Assembly (NCBI GenBank): GCA_037447655.1
Contig: JBBHKE010002227.1
Coordinates: 290,763 to 336,697 of the forward strand
Length of the DNA stretch: 45,935 nucleotides
Source: Zygnema cylindricum
Taxonomy: Eukaryota; Streptophyta; Zygnematophyceae; Zygnematales; Zygnemataceae
Direction of reading: 5' to 3'
Below the pieces are notes generated by a model. It was not told the DNA's origin and did not search any database. It was given only the letters and a program-made list of their open reading frames with translations. A program made the translations under genes and the position numbers. Every line of letters starts with the position of its first letter. Position 1 is the first letter of the stretch. Shown in pieces: positions 29,485 through 39,760 of the stretch.

Positions 29485-29488
29485 AACC
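29474..29488 (-). promoter_or_regulatory. D primer-binding site overlapping gag start codon
   Basis: GGTTATGGGCCTACC on the - strand, adjacent to the LTR end TTACA. One mismatch to the initiator tRNA anticodon arm, and the gag ATG is inside. Confidence 0.77.
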
Positions 29489-29580
29489 TGTAATTTTGTG
29501 GTCACCATTAACCCACAGAATAAGCAGCCTAAGTAATGTCTCTAGGATAATATTTGACCCTTTCACTTTCCCACTGAATA

Positions 29581-29647
29581 TGTGCTGCCCACGCACACAA
29601 AAATTTTGACCACCCTCACCCTTGTGAGGACAAGACTCCTTTGAGTC
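29581..29647 (-). other. Leader hairpin cassette in D LTR
   Basis: HP1 GACTC-AAAG-GAGTC (complement of 29634-29647). HP2 CCTCAC-AAGG-GTGAGG (complement of 29614-29629), a covarying pair relative to CTTCAC/GTGAAG in A. HP3 TGTGC...GCACA (29581-29597). Confidence 0.6.
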
Positions 29648-30174
29648 AAACGCAAAAAGAATCACTAAAGCTGCTCCCTTGAGTAGTAAGTTATGGCTGG
29701 CCAAAGATGGCCTATATATACAAAAGGTCACCTGGAGAGAAGCGCCTCAAACACGCTAAGTCCCTTAACTCCTACTCACAACTACTAACTACTCTACCCT
29801 CAGCCAATTAAAAGGGTGTATAGTACAAGAAGGTACAGTGGCCGATTGTACTTCTTGTACGGCCATTGTACAACATGGCCTTCTGGTTGACACTTGTCAA
29901 TATAGGAGCCATCGTTCCTCCTCCCATCCTTTCCGGCGTCCAATGATGTCGCGCCACGTGGCACAGCGCGCCACTATGTTTGAAAGCCGCCAAAGATTCA
30001 TTCGGGTTTGGCGGAGGCGACGACGTCCGTCTGATCATGTATGTTACACGGTTAGATTCGCGTTCGCGAGCACCGTTTGACTATAGATATCGTTTTGTCA
30101 ATTTTGGATTGTTTTAATTAAAGTGACGTTTTGCGTAACACTTTATAAACATATCAAACTGACTTGTGTATCGT

Positions 30175-30250
30175 TTCCTTAACGCCTTAATGGTTAAGTC
30201 GTACGTCTATGTAATATTATGCAGACCCATGTTCAAATCTCGTTTAGGGC
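30175..30250 (+). other. Antisense tRNA-like module in D LTR
   Basis: CCTTAATGGTTAAGTCG (A-box-like) and ATGTTCAAATCT (B-box-like). It is preceded by GTGTATCGTTT, a block also found before the modules in C and in the LTR at 45638. Confidence 0.5.
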
Positions 30251-30347
30251 TACATTTTGGCAATCTATTAATCTGTCTGCATGTCTGCCTGTTTCTTTTT
30301 GACTATGTCTGCCTGTTTCTTTCTGACTATGGCGACAGCCATGGTGA

Positions 30348-30361
30348 CTCTCTCTCTCTCT

Positions 30362-30454
<93 letters not shown>
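30348..30454. repeat. (CT)n microsatellite
   Basis: About 100 bases of near-perfect CT repeat with one TAA interruption near 30361. On the element's sense strand it is (GA)n, exactly where other families have a short GAGAGAGAG block before CCATGG, so it is an expansion of a conserved LTR feature. Confidence 0.95.
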
Positions 30455-30457
<3 letters not shown>

Positions 30458-30566
30458 ACTCTAAAGTCTAAATTAAGAAGTGAATTTTGTTCCTTCTTTT
30501 CAACAGTCTCTAAATATAATGTAGAGAACAACAAGTAGTGTAGAATACTTTAAAAGTATTTCAACA

Positions 30567-31860
30567 TAGCTTACTTTTATACGACTCTTGTAGTGTCCAA
30601 ATGTTGTTTTCACTTTTACCCTTGTTGAACACATATGGTTTGACCATCCCATTTTTTGTAGTAAAGACCCTTCTTTTTTAAATGCTAACAACAATTGGAA
30701 GTTAACTTACAGATGTAGCGGGCTTGACGTTGTAAAGTTGAGATGTCACCTAGACATTCATGTACTAAAAAGACTTGTCGTACACAACATTACAATAGCT
30801 ATCATAAACATTAAAGAACATCTTTCCTTGTTAGCCTTATATGAGTTTTGATGGAAACAACAGGAGTTTATGATTTTTGGCTAGAAAAAGCCGCAACAAA
30901 ATTATGGTTATTAACGCTAGTAACATAGGGTAGTGTAGTTCTCCCATCTTTTTATATTCTTCCCAACACAAATTGTATTTCTAAAAGAAAATATAGAGAG
31001 TGGGTTGGGAAGGAACGACGACCAGCTTTTTCACTCCCTCTTACCCTTCTAATCCCCTGTGTAGGGCTATCTTCGTATGTGGTGGTCGTGTATTGGAGAT
31101 GTATCAGTATAACGTTGTATCATGACGTGTCTTTGGCACATGAGTATTGGGATATCAAAAAAAATTCGATAATACGGTATCTAATGCTTTACGTTAGAGG
31201 TCGCATTCGAGTACCCGAATTTGTACGATCCATACCTGACCGACCGCATCGAAAACGGAAGGGATTCGGTTGCACAATTTTGAGGGCCGGCTAGATTCGG
31301 CCTGGTGATACAAAAAAAAAAAAAACGAGTACGGCCGAATAAGCAAAAAATGGAAAAATTTGAAGTTTATTTGGGTGCGTTCCACTACCTTACACCTTCA
31401 ATTTCTATTAGTGTTAACATTTTTTCCGCCACTCAACACATCGCCTCTCCTTTCACACGTGTCGAATTTTCAATTTGAGACCGCTAACCTGTAGCACACT
31501 AATAGTGATTCACGGTGTAGAGTACGTACATTACTATATTGTTCATACTATCTAACATTAATTTATTTTGTACTCTAGGCATTGTGGAAGGTATAAGGGA
31601 GATGTACCACAAATTTTGTACTTATCATGGTACGGGCGGATACAGGTAGTCGCGGGAAATCGAGTTTTGGTTAACCTTTTTTTCCGTAAATACGTATCGC
31701 GTACTTCGTAACAACCGTAACATAGCCCGGCTGGGTTTCGGTTGTTAAAGTTAAAATAAAAAAATGTTGGTTTCAGGTAACTAAAATTTTACCTCTATTT
31801 TGAGTATATTACAGTAAAGTATAGTGTAAATGTGCAACAGCACATTGATTCACAAGTAAA
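30567..31860. other. Gene-free spacer
   Basis: No supported gene or recognisable element between the D LTR and E. AT-rich. Contains an A14 run at 31311-31324 preceded by TTCGAGTACC, which faintly recalls a B-box, but no convincing SINE. The last five bases, GTAAA (31856-31860), would be the left TSD of E; the right copy is outside the window. Confidence 0.6.
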
Positions 31861-32604
31861 TGTTGTTCTACAACCACCGGTATAGGTAGAGGAGCAGCAG
31901 TAGTAGTAGAAGTAGACATGATACTCTCTCACAAGCTATCAAGAATCCTACCAAACAGCTGTTTACAAGTGCTCACCAAATCTTATGCACACATTCAAAC
32001 TTCACAAAGCTCAATCAAAGTATAGAGCAACTTAAACACTGACAACTACCAAAGTTTCAGTATAATTGACCCAACAACACTCAAGATATAATACTCAGAA
32101 GTTTCCGAAAAACTGTATGCAGTTTTACTACTTGAAAGTCTGGATACATAATGTGTTCTGAGTCCTAAGTCTTATACTTGTGTTTTACCGGTGATACCAG
32201 TGTACATGAGAGGTAAATCAAGCTACCAAGCTAATACTAATCTGTCAAGCTACCACTGAGCTACCACTAAGTTACCACAAAGCTACCCACTAAGTTGAGG
32301 TCCGTTGACTTGATTCATATCAATCGTAGCTGCGTTGTCCCGTACCAAATCATATCTAAGATAACAACCGTTACGTTGTCTGTACGGATCATATCCAAAG
32401 TAACCCCTGCTGCGTTGTCCTGTCTGTGTCGCAGCTGCGCTGCTCTGTCTACATAGTTGCTAAGCTGCTGCGCTGCTTTGTCTGCATAGCAGCTGCGCTG
32501 TCCTGTACTGCACTCAAATGATGACGCATGTCCTTACACTACAAATTACTGCCTTTCTACCGTCCTACTAATTTGCTAAGGCTGAAAGCTTTCCAAAAAC
32601 AACA
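31861..32604 (-). repeat. E 3' LTR
   Basis: On the - strand TGTTGTTTTTGG to GTAGAACAACA. It contains direct imperfect GCTACCA repeats (32220-32290) and AGCTGCGCTG words (32400-32510) like those of the gypsy LTRs. Its end encodes a Thr/Ala/Pro-rich peptide in frame with gag in the 5' copy. No antisense tRNA-like module was found here. Confidence 0.87.
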
Positions 32605-32615
32605 CTCCCCTAAAG
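32605..32615 (-). other. E polypurine tract
   Basis: TTTAGGGGAG on the - strand abuts TGTTGTT, the LTR start. Confidence 0.7.
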
Positions 32616-32699
32616 CTTTAGACTCAATATAGTGGCGCAGCTTTGATGACAAACTAGCGCAGCATCGCAACATAGTAATATAGCAATTAGCAAGTCTTC

Positions 32700-33794
32700 C
32701 GGTCCCACTACATCTCAATGTTGGACTTATCGCAGCGTGGCAGTATAGCAGTGGAGCAATCCAGCTATTCACTTAATCCTACTGCATCCCTACAATACTT
32801 CAACTTAGGAGCAGGAAGGGCTTTAGTGAGCATATCAGCAATCATTTTTGCATCTCGCAAATAACATAATTTAATCACTCTAGAGAACACATTTTCTCTT
32901 AAAGTGTAATCTTACATCCATGGGCTTGCTTTTGAAGTGGTGACTTTGGATAGAAGCAATGGCAATGGCAGCCTGGTTATCACACCATATCACCTGTGGA
33001 CCAACCTGCATGTATCCCAATTCTTGCAACATGGATTTCGCCCATAGGAGTTCTTTCAGGGCCGAGCTCGCTGCCATATATTCTGACTCCATTGTCGATT
33101 GTGCTGTAACCTTTTGAAGTTTGCTGCTCCAACAGCAAGTCCCATTCCCAATTTGTAGAACGAATCCCGTGGTGGACTTCCGGCTTGGCATGTCGTCATA
33201 GCTTGCATCACTCCACTTTTGCAGTTTTACTTCTCCTCTGCCTAGTGTGAGTTTAAGGTCTTTAGTTCCTGCCAAATATCTTAAAACTCTCCTTGCTGCA
33301 TCAAAGTCAGATTTTCTCGGATTCTCTAGACTTCTGCTCAGTACCCCAACTGCTGCAGCAATGTCGGACGGGTATAGTTCATGAAATATATTAAGCTTCC
33401 CACTATCTGTCTAAAAGGTATTAGTGTCATAGGATCATTCTCCCCTGACTCTAAATACTCGCTAATAATGACACCTGGTTCTGTCTCGTCTCCCTCTAAC
33501 TTCGGCCGAAACTCCATTGGAGTTAGACATCCTTTTGCCCCCTGCATTCCATACTCATCTAACATGTTTCCAATAGCCTCTTTTTCAGTTAATTTTATTA
33601 CTTTCTTATTTTTGTCCCTCTCTACCTGGATTCCCAAAATATACTTTGCCTCACCGAGGTCTTTCATCTCGAAGCGTGAGTTTAGAGCAGTTTTGATTTT
33701 TTTAATTTCAGCCATTGATTTGTTAATTAATAGTAAATCATCTGCATACACCGCTATATACACTATCCCATTTTCACCCTTTAGAAGTAGACAG
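32700..33794 (-). pseudogene. pol: E reverse transcriptase (C-terminal) and RNase H
   Basis: From 33794: KGENGIVYIAVYADDLLLIN with the catalytic YADD, FEMKDLGEAKYILGIQVERD, then a frame change near 33340. RNase H 33275-32880 has QKWSDASYDDMPSRKSTTGF, STMESEYMAASSALKELLW, WCDNQAAIAIASIQSHHFK; catalytic Asp, Glu and Asp are all encoded. A stop follows at 32880, before the usual C-terminal tail near 32770. Confidence 0.85.
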
Positions 33795-34002
33795 TGTAGA
33801 AATTAATTGTCCGTTTTAAGTATTTCCTATGTCTAAATATAGAAAGAAGCCGAGGCAGTCTACCTCTAACTTCTCTCTCCAACTCTCAAACTTGTCGCAG
33901 TCACTGAGAAATTGGAGAGGAAGCTAGAGCCATGGCTACAAAGTCTTTCCAGAGGTTTACGAGAAATATATATTGGTTTATTTACTAAAAGTATAGGATT
34001 TA

Positions 34003-34075
34003 TGCTGCCACCAGGATTTGATCCTGGTACATGCCGGACGGTAAGTTGCCGGTAGCCGGTAGCCTTATCCGTTAA
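34003..34075 (-). other. Antisense tRNA-like module in solo A LTR
   Basis: On the - strand TTAACGGATAAGG, then a perfect 17-base palindromic T-arm-like CCAGGATCAAATCCTGG (34010-34026). Confidence 0.48.
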
Positions 34076-34697
34076 GACTAGACTTATTGTTACGCACTAT
34101 AGGGTTTAATAGTTACTTAAACATTACCTTGTAGGGTAATTCATATAACTGAAACTGTATACAGGATACATAGATCCAGTAATGTAAAAGTACGGTTTGC
34201 GATACGGATAAGAAACGAATACTGCGCATTTATTTCTTTAGCGAAACGAATACCGCGCAGGTATTTATTACGGCTGCGATTAAATGTGAATTTAATCGGA
34301 CAGCCGGAATGAAAGCCGAGATCGCAGAATAGGATTTTGGCGGTTTATGGTTATCGCCACATCGGATGACACGTGGCGGAATAACATTGGATCGCGGCAT
34401 CTCTGAGGATTAAGGGAGCAAATTCGGATATACCACGTGTCGACATTTAGGCCATGTCGTATAGTGTCCGTACAGAAAGTACACCGGCAGCTGTACTTTT
34501 GTGTACGGAAGTTTAATTTGATTGGCTCTGTAAATCAGTAGATAGAGTCTATGAGAGAGATAGGACTTAGAAAAATTAGGAGATAGGACCCTCTCTCCCA
34601 AAGAGCTTCTGTACAAAAGGTCAATTTTGACCCTCTATAACTTACTGCTCAGGGGAGCAAATTCAGAGATTCTTTTTGCTATCGACTCAGGGGAGTC

Positions 34698-34702
34698 TTG
34701 CC
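34698..34702. repeat. Target-site duplication of F (left copy)
   Basis: TTGCC before TGTTGTTC is repeated at 36063-36067 after AACAACA. Other A LTRs read GAGTCTTGCCTTCAC without interruption, confirming the empty site. Confidence 0.9.
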
Positions 34703-36062
34703 TGTTGTTCTTTGGTCTAAAATAGACCGCAGAAGTCACCCAAACTATCATGCAAGAAGCTAAGCAAAAATAGGTCGACGAACAATCATATGAAATGCAT
34801 CCTCCATATGCGTACACAGACGCAACAAACAACATTTAGGGTTTCATGGAATAATCACCATAAATAAACCCTATGACAACATCTAAGGTTTGATGGAATA
34901 ATCGACATAAACAAACCCTAGGACAAATGCATAAACAATGCATATCAAACATATATAAAATAACATAAATAAATAATAACAAACAAATGCATCACACGTA
35001 AACAAAAGTATAATCAAATAATCATTATATCATTCAAAGTGCATAACATAATCGGCAACCCTAAAAGTCTACATCTTCGGTCCCCACTTTACTAACCAGC
35101 ATTGATTATTAATTCCTAACAAAGCTCATTCCTATATATACACTTGTGAGCTGTCAATGAATCACTAAGTGTCAAAATAACCAACATACATTACGTAACT
35201 GTCATTAAGTCCTATTTAACCATAATAGACCATCACTAAGAATAAATTAATCTTAAGCGTACACCTGAAAGTCAAACAATCGTAAGCGTACACTTGTCTA
35301 CAAGTACAACATTGTACACACACAAATTAAACTATCGAAAACCCTAATTGATCCCTTAAATAAAAATGTCATAATCAATACTAAATTAATAATACACATA
35401 AGACAAAATAATGTTGTATCAAATATATATACCGACGCGTCCGCAAAATACGCGTCATAAGCGACAACTCGCTTAGTCACTCGTAGATAAATCCACGTAG
35501 TGAACCGACATCGTATATGTACGGTCCACCTAATTAACACGTCATCAAACAATATGATCCCTTGGAAATATCGGCGGACGTCGTCCGCCCTCCACGTGTA
35601 CCTCAAACAACTTGCCAAAATCAATTCGTACGATCCAAATCCTGTCCGTACCGAAATCACGTACTTCGTCATAAATGCGCCTTGCCGTATTTAAGGTACA
35701 CGTCATTTTCGATAAATGCATGTCGCAATAAGCGACAACTTAAAGTACACCTGTCAAATACGACGCTCCGTACCGGCGGAGTCCCATGTAATAAATTTCA
35801 TCTGTAGCATTATGTTTCGTACGTGCGACGTACCATTTTATCTTCGTCGATTATCTCACGTCGGATTGCTTCGCGATCCGCCGTCCATTTCCTCTCACAT
35901 TTCGCGCCACTCAATTACTCCATTAATTTACGTGTACATTTAATTCCCCAATCCATAGATCCTTTTGAACCTCCACAATATATCGCGTAAATGCGTACGC
36001 ACGAAATATCGCGTACGCACGAAACGATGTGTTCGCACGAAACTAACTTTTCAAAAACAACA
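34703..36062. mobile_element. F: 1.36-kb solo-LTR-like element
   Basis: Bounded by TGTTGTT...AACAACA and a 5-bp TSD, as expected for a solo LTR of a family not otherwise present here. It has no coding frame with a recognisable domain. It has many GTAC words in its right two thirds and two 47-bp direct repeats at 34831-34924. Orientation cannot be decided. A small non-autonomous element (such as a TRIM without visible internal part) is possible, but no internal LTR pair was seen. Confidence 0.72.
34831..34924. repeat. Two 47-bp direct repeats with telobox-like words
   Basis: Units 34831-34877 and 34878-34924 share AACAT-T-AGGTTT-ATGGAATAATC and end AAACCCTA-GAC. Each is flanked by TAGGGTTT/AAACCCTA-type words, inverted at the unit ends. 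Confidence 0.75.
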
Positions 36063-36205
36063 TTGCCTTCAGAAGGGTGCAAGTGGTCATAGTTTTTTTT
36101 TGCCACGGTGGCAGTTGTTCTTGAGGAAACACAAAGGGGTCAGGATTATCCTAGAGGCTTCTTAGAAGCTGTTCATTCTGAGGACTATGGAGGTCTCAGA
36201 CTTGC

Positions 36206-36950
36206 AAACATAGTGGTCAGAACTTATCCTTTTAAATCCTAGACTGGTCAAGAATTCATCAAGCTTCAACTTCTATTGCTTAGGGGGCTATTTTAGGCCG
36301 TACAAAGATTTTAGCAACTTGCATACTAAGTGGTCTTTTCTTGGTTTTGCATACTTTTCAGGCTGCTACATGTAAATGGTCTCTTCTAGTTCTCTATGCA
36401 AAAAGGTCTACTTTACATCCATCTGATGAATTTCCATATCTTCTATAGCAGCTAGGGACAGCAAAATCCTAACTGTTGGAAATCTTACAACCGGAGAAAA
36501 TGTTTCTTCAAAATCGATTCCTTCCTTTTGATTATACCCATTCGCCACAAGTTTGGCCTTATATCATTCAATAGTGTTATCGGGATTTAACTTCACCTTG
36601 AATACCCATTTGTTGTTGATCGCTTTTCGGTCCGGAGGAAGGTCCACAAGCTCCCATGTTTGAGTCTCCATGATCGACTTCATTTCGTCGTTTGCCGCCT
36701 CAATCCAGTGATTCCGCTCTGGTGATGAGAAGGCCTCTTGGATGGTCACGGGCTCCCCTGAGGCTGCCGAGTAGGCAAAGTGAGAGCTTGCTTGCAGACG
36801 GCTGCTGGATCTTCTTCTCCTCGGAAATTTTGAGGCTGAGATCGTCGGATGCCGCACATTGCGCTGATTGCGATGATTGCGCTGGTTGCGATCCGTGTAT
36901 AGCTGATTGCGCTGGTTGCGATCCGTGTGTATGGACTGTTGTTGGTTCGG
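36206..36950 (-). pseudogene. pol: E reverse transcriptase (N-terminal) and linker
   Basis: From the right: linker with SKFPRRRRSSSRLQASSHF, then AANDEMKSIMETQTWELVDL and INNKWVFKVKLNPDNTIE (36564-36857). Several frame changes follow. Pieces SLYGLK, KLDEFLTSLGFKRISSDHYVC lie just before the A-LTR insertion at 36205. Residues expected between them (the RLVAKGF and FAPVV region) are present in shifted frames. Confidence 0.8.
36875..36934. repeat. Two 30-bp tandem repeats in E pol linker
   Basis: GATTGCGCTGGTTGCGATCC is repeated at 36875 and 36905. In the - strand frame they give HGSQPAQS twice. In-frame expansion of the flexible integrase-RT linker. Confidence 0.8.
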
Positions 36951-36956
36951 TTGGAA

Positions 36957-37905
36957 CTAAACGTGTTGAGGAAGTTGGAGAGAGTCTGACTCCGGAGTCA
37001 CCATCGGAGAATGTTGCACATGCGGGACAAGTTCTTGCATGCAATCTAAAATAACATATTCCTGTACTTTTTGCTGTTTTTGCTGCTCTGTCATTTGAAA
37101 TACATCTACCGAGTCTAGTTCATCTTTGACAATGATATTCCTTGCTACAACTATTTTCTGCCTCTCAAACACAAAGACTTTGTAACCTTTTGAGTGATCA
37201 TCATATCCTAACAAAATAACCGGTAATGCTTTCGGTTCCATTTTCCATCTCTCCGTATACGTATCCAAGATAAAGCATTTACTACCAAAGACTTTGAAAT
37301 GGCTAACATCACGTTTGCTAGCTGTCCAGATCTTGTAATGAGTAGATTTTACCAATCTTGATCCTGTCATATTCTTACGATAAACTACAGAATTTAGAGC
37401 CTCAGCCAGAATTTCGGATCCACATTTTTATCTGCAAGCATCGACCTCGAGCTCTCCGTGAGAGTTCTATTTAGTCTCTCCGACACCCCATTTTGTTCCG
37501 GTGAATATGGACAGTCAATAGATGACTTATGCCTTCCTCGAGAAAAAAGGTTTCGAATTCTTTCGAAGTATATTCACCACCATTTTCCGATCTGAGTTGT
37601 AAAATAGATAAATTATGAAGTTTTTCAGCCCATGTTTTACAGTGTTTGAAGTGACCAAACAACTCACTCTTCTCTTTCATGAAGTAAACTTTTGTAAACC
37701 TGGAGAAATCAGCCGTAAACGTGACAATATATTTCATTCCCCCGGCAGATGCAACCTTCGCAGGACCAAAAACATCCAAATGAATTTGTTGTAAAAGGCT
37801 CAAACTCTTTAGGAAATGGTAGTCTGTGGATTTTACCCAGCGCACAGCCATCACATGTTTTGACCTGGTGATCTGTGATTGATACACCCTGTATTTTTCC
37901 AGCAA
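36957..37905 (-). pseudogene. pol: E integrase
   Basis: Core frame 37471-37905: first Asp in IHLDVFGPAKVAS, FTADFSRFTKVYFMKEKSE, then LRSENGGEYTSKEF. The second catalytic Asp, normally in RSDNGGEY, is Glu here. A frameshift near 37480 separates the Glu block (AERLNRTL in another frame). The C-terminal part 36957-37370 has SHFKVFGSKCFILDTYTERW and LLGYDDHSKGYKVFVF, the usual integrase end. Confidence 0.83.
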
Positions 37906-38362
37906 TAACCATTTTTCTCAAACTATCAAAGTGTGCATGGCCTAATCGTTTATGCCACAACACATTTGAATGCAAAGCACCGAAATACAAAACATCATCC
38001 TCCTTGGTATTTGCCATATCCATTCGGTACATCTTGTTATCATCTCTTGTGCCTATAACTGCGACTTTGCCATTTTTGCTAACAACTTGTCTACCATTTT
38101 TCAAATTAACCTCAAAGCCCTTACTTTCTACCAAGGACGAAGAAAACAAATTTTTCTTAAAGTCAGGCACAAATAAGACATTGTGAAGAGTTCTTTCAAT
38201 TGCTTTGCCCTCCACATCCATTAGCAAAGGCACATCACCCATAGCACGATTCTGAACACTCATTCCACAAGCATAATAAATATTTTTCTCCTGCATGGTT
38301 TTTAGATTTTTGAAGATGTCTTTGTTCCAACACATGTGTGTTGACGCTCCCGTGTCCATTAT
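37709..38362 (-). pseudogene. pol: E protease and pre-integrase zinc region
   Basis: A 216-codon frame beginning at MDTGASTHMCWNKDIFKNL. The catalytic Asp-Thr-Gly is intact, DTG instead of the DSG of A and M3. Then LHNVLFVPDFKKNLFSSSLV, VLWHKRLGHAHFDSLRKM and CDGCALGKIHRLPFPKE (HHCC complete). It shifts frame after EPF near 37780, where the integrase core continues in the neighbouring frame. Confidence 0.85.
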
Positions 38363-38436
38363 CTATCCAGGGTCCTAGGCGCCCTCCATCGCTGCCGCCA
38401 TAACGAATAGATCTGTTTCATCCTCCGCAAAAAATG

Positions 38437-39331
38437 TCAAAGTCTCATCCTGGAGTGATGAAGCCGCTGAAAATAGTGCATTTCCACGAGGTGTAGACCC
38501 CGTGAAGTCTTTGTAAAACTGACTTTGTTGCCATCTCGGCCTGTATAAACTTGTATCGTTAGCTTTCTTAAGCTTATGACAAAATCTTTATCCATGACCT
38601 CTCTCACTACAATAAAAACATACAGTGCTGGATTGTCTATTTCCACCCTGATTAAATTGGCTTTACTGATTATACTAATTTCTTTGCTAATATACCTGTA
38701 CTTTCCTCTCAAAGTCTGAATTTAAAGCCTCTACCTGCTCAACATTGAGAATATTAGATGTAGCTTCCTCTTCTAGCAAAATATTGATAGCTAATTGTAA
38801 AGTCCAGCTAGCTTTATCTCTCTGTTTGAGCATATCAGATGCTCCTTTCATACTACGAGGGAGAATCCTCATGAGCAACTCTGCCTGTTGAAACTAACGA
38901 AACTTCCCACCTGCACAAGCATGTGCATCTACAAGGATGCGAAACTTGTTAGAATATTCAGCCAATGTACTTATAGTCCCAAATTTTTCCAGCCAATACG
39001 AGTTCTTTCTAGACATTAGCCTTTTCATAATCATTTTTAAGAGATTTTCAGATATCAATTATTATTTTCATTTTTATCCGAGACATAGCTAAATCCTCAG
39101 ATATACAAAATTTCAGAATAGAACGAGCTTGCGTATTTTTCTTAGACCATGACCGATCACATTCATTATGTCCAAGAGATTGACATTCTCAAAATGAGTC
39201 TCCACCATATCCGCCCAGTAAACATACTTTTCCCCAAAAAAGATAGGAATTCTTGATGACAAGCCCATAACTTGTTGTTCTACAACCACCGGTGCGGGTG
39301 GAGGAGCAGCAGTAGTAGTAGAAGAAGACAT
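38437..39331 (-). pseudogene. gag: E gag
   Basis: N-terminal frame 39331-39113: MSSSTTTAAPPPAPVVVEQQ, then V and MGLSSRIPIFFGEKYVYWAD. The second Met (39268) is the primer-site ATG, and the first 20 codons are in the LTR. The capsid continues in broken frames (38687-38878). A zinc knuckle CFYCSERGHG..FC near 38590-38632 is interrupted by a stop before its last Cys. Either Met could start the protein; by analogy with A, C, D and M3, 39268 is the ancestral start. Confidence 0.78.
39258..39272 (-). promoter_or_regulatory. E primer-binding site region
   Basis: AGTTATGGGCTTGTC on the - strand follows the LTR end AACAACA. The central GTTATGGGC matches the initiator tRNA anticodon arm; the outer bases do not, so pairing would be weaker than in the other families. 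Confidence 0.6.
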
Positions 39332-39609
39332 GATACTCTCTCAAAAGCTATCAAGAATTCTACCAAACAGTTGTTTACAAGTGCTCACCAAATCTTATAC
39401 ACACATTCAAACTTTACAAAGCTCTATCAAAGTATAGAGCAACATAATCACTGAAAACTCCCGAAGTTTCAGTATAATTGACCCAACAACACTCAAGATT
39501 TAATACTAAGAAGTTTCCCAAAAACTGTTTGTAGTTTTACTACTTGGAAGTCTGGATACACAATGTGTTATGAGTCCTAAGTCTTATACTTAAGTTGTAC
39601 CGGTGATAC
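39273..39609 (-). repeat. E 5' LTR, cut by M3
   Basis: Aligns to 31861-32200 of the 3' LTR with few differences, then stops at GGTGATAC where M3 begins (3' copy: GGTGATACCAGTG). The rest lies beyond the right edge of the window. Confidence 0.88.
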
Positions 39610-39725
39610 TGCAATTCTGTGTCCACCATTCAACTACAGAATTCACGAAGCCTCTAGATAGTGTTTAACTAACCCACTTGAATCCACAACCACTTCTGCC
39701 CAAAAAAAGCAAACTGACAATTTGA

Positions 39726-39760
39726 CTGCACCCCTGTGCAGCCTGGACTCCCCTGAGTCC
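39726..39760 (-). other. Leader hairpins HP1 and HP2 in M3 3' LTR
   Basis: HP1 GGACTC-AGGG-GAGTCC (39745-39760; six pairs) and HP2 CTGCAC-AGGG-GTGCAG (39726-39741; six pairs). They begin about 65 bases downstream of TATAAAT, hence inside the transcript. Confidence 0.65.

Larger units (their letters stand above)
29489..30566 (-). repeat. D 5' LTR
   Basis: On the - strand TGTTGAAATACTTTT to AAATTACA, 1078 bp. (GA)n expansion and CCATGGCTGTCGCC near 30335, antisense tRNA-like module 30175-30250, CACGTG 29955-29960, GTAC cores 29820-29875, TATATA near 29714, hairpins 29581-29647. Confidence 0.88.
33795..36205 (+). repeat. A-type LTR in E RT, split by element F
   Basis: Two pieces of one A-type LTR: 33795-34702 and 36063-36205. 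It lies between the RT segments ISSDHYVC and LLLKGENG, with no other A sequence, so it is a solo LTR. The right end is mutated (GACTTGCA for GAGTTTCA) and I cannot read a clean TSD. Antisense tRNA-like module at 34003-34075, CACGTG near 34371 and 34435. Confidence 0.83.
31861..39609 (-). mobile_element. E: copia element of a second lineage, interrupted twice
   Basis: On the - strand: 5' LTR (39273 rightwards, cut at 39609 by M3), half-tRNA-like primer site 39258-39272, gag, protease, integrase, RT, RNase H, polypurine tract 32605-32615, 3' LTR 31861-32604. An A-type LTR containing element F sits in the RT. Sequence is clearly different from A/M3 (protease MDTGASTHMC, LTR 744 bp), but domain order and primer-site position are the same. 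All coding parts are broken. Confidence 0.88.

Noticed and set aside
30268-30538. Frames of Ser-Leu and Arg-Glu repeats on both strands
   Set aside because: Produced by the (CT)n microsatellite inside the D LTR; no protein evidence.
34703-36062. F as a DNA transposon (MITE) because its ends are inverted (TGTTGTT/AACAACA)
   Set aside because: Ends obey TG...CA with a 5-bp duplication and no longer terminal inverted repeat, which fits LTR integration better; E LTR ends look the same.
33795-36205. Clean TSD for the solo A LTR in E
   Set aside because: GACAG on the left has no match beside the mutated right end; the insertion is supported only by the interrupted RT frame.
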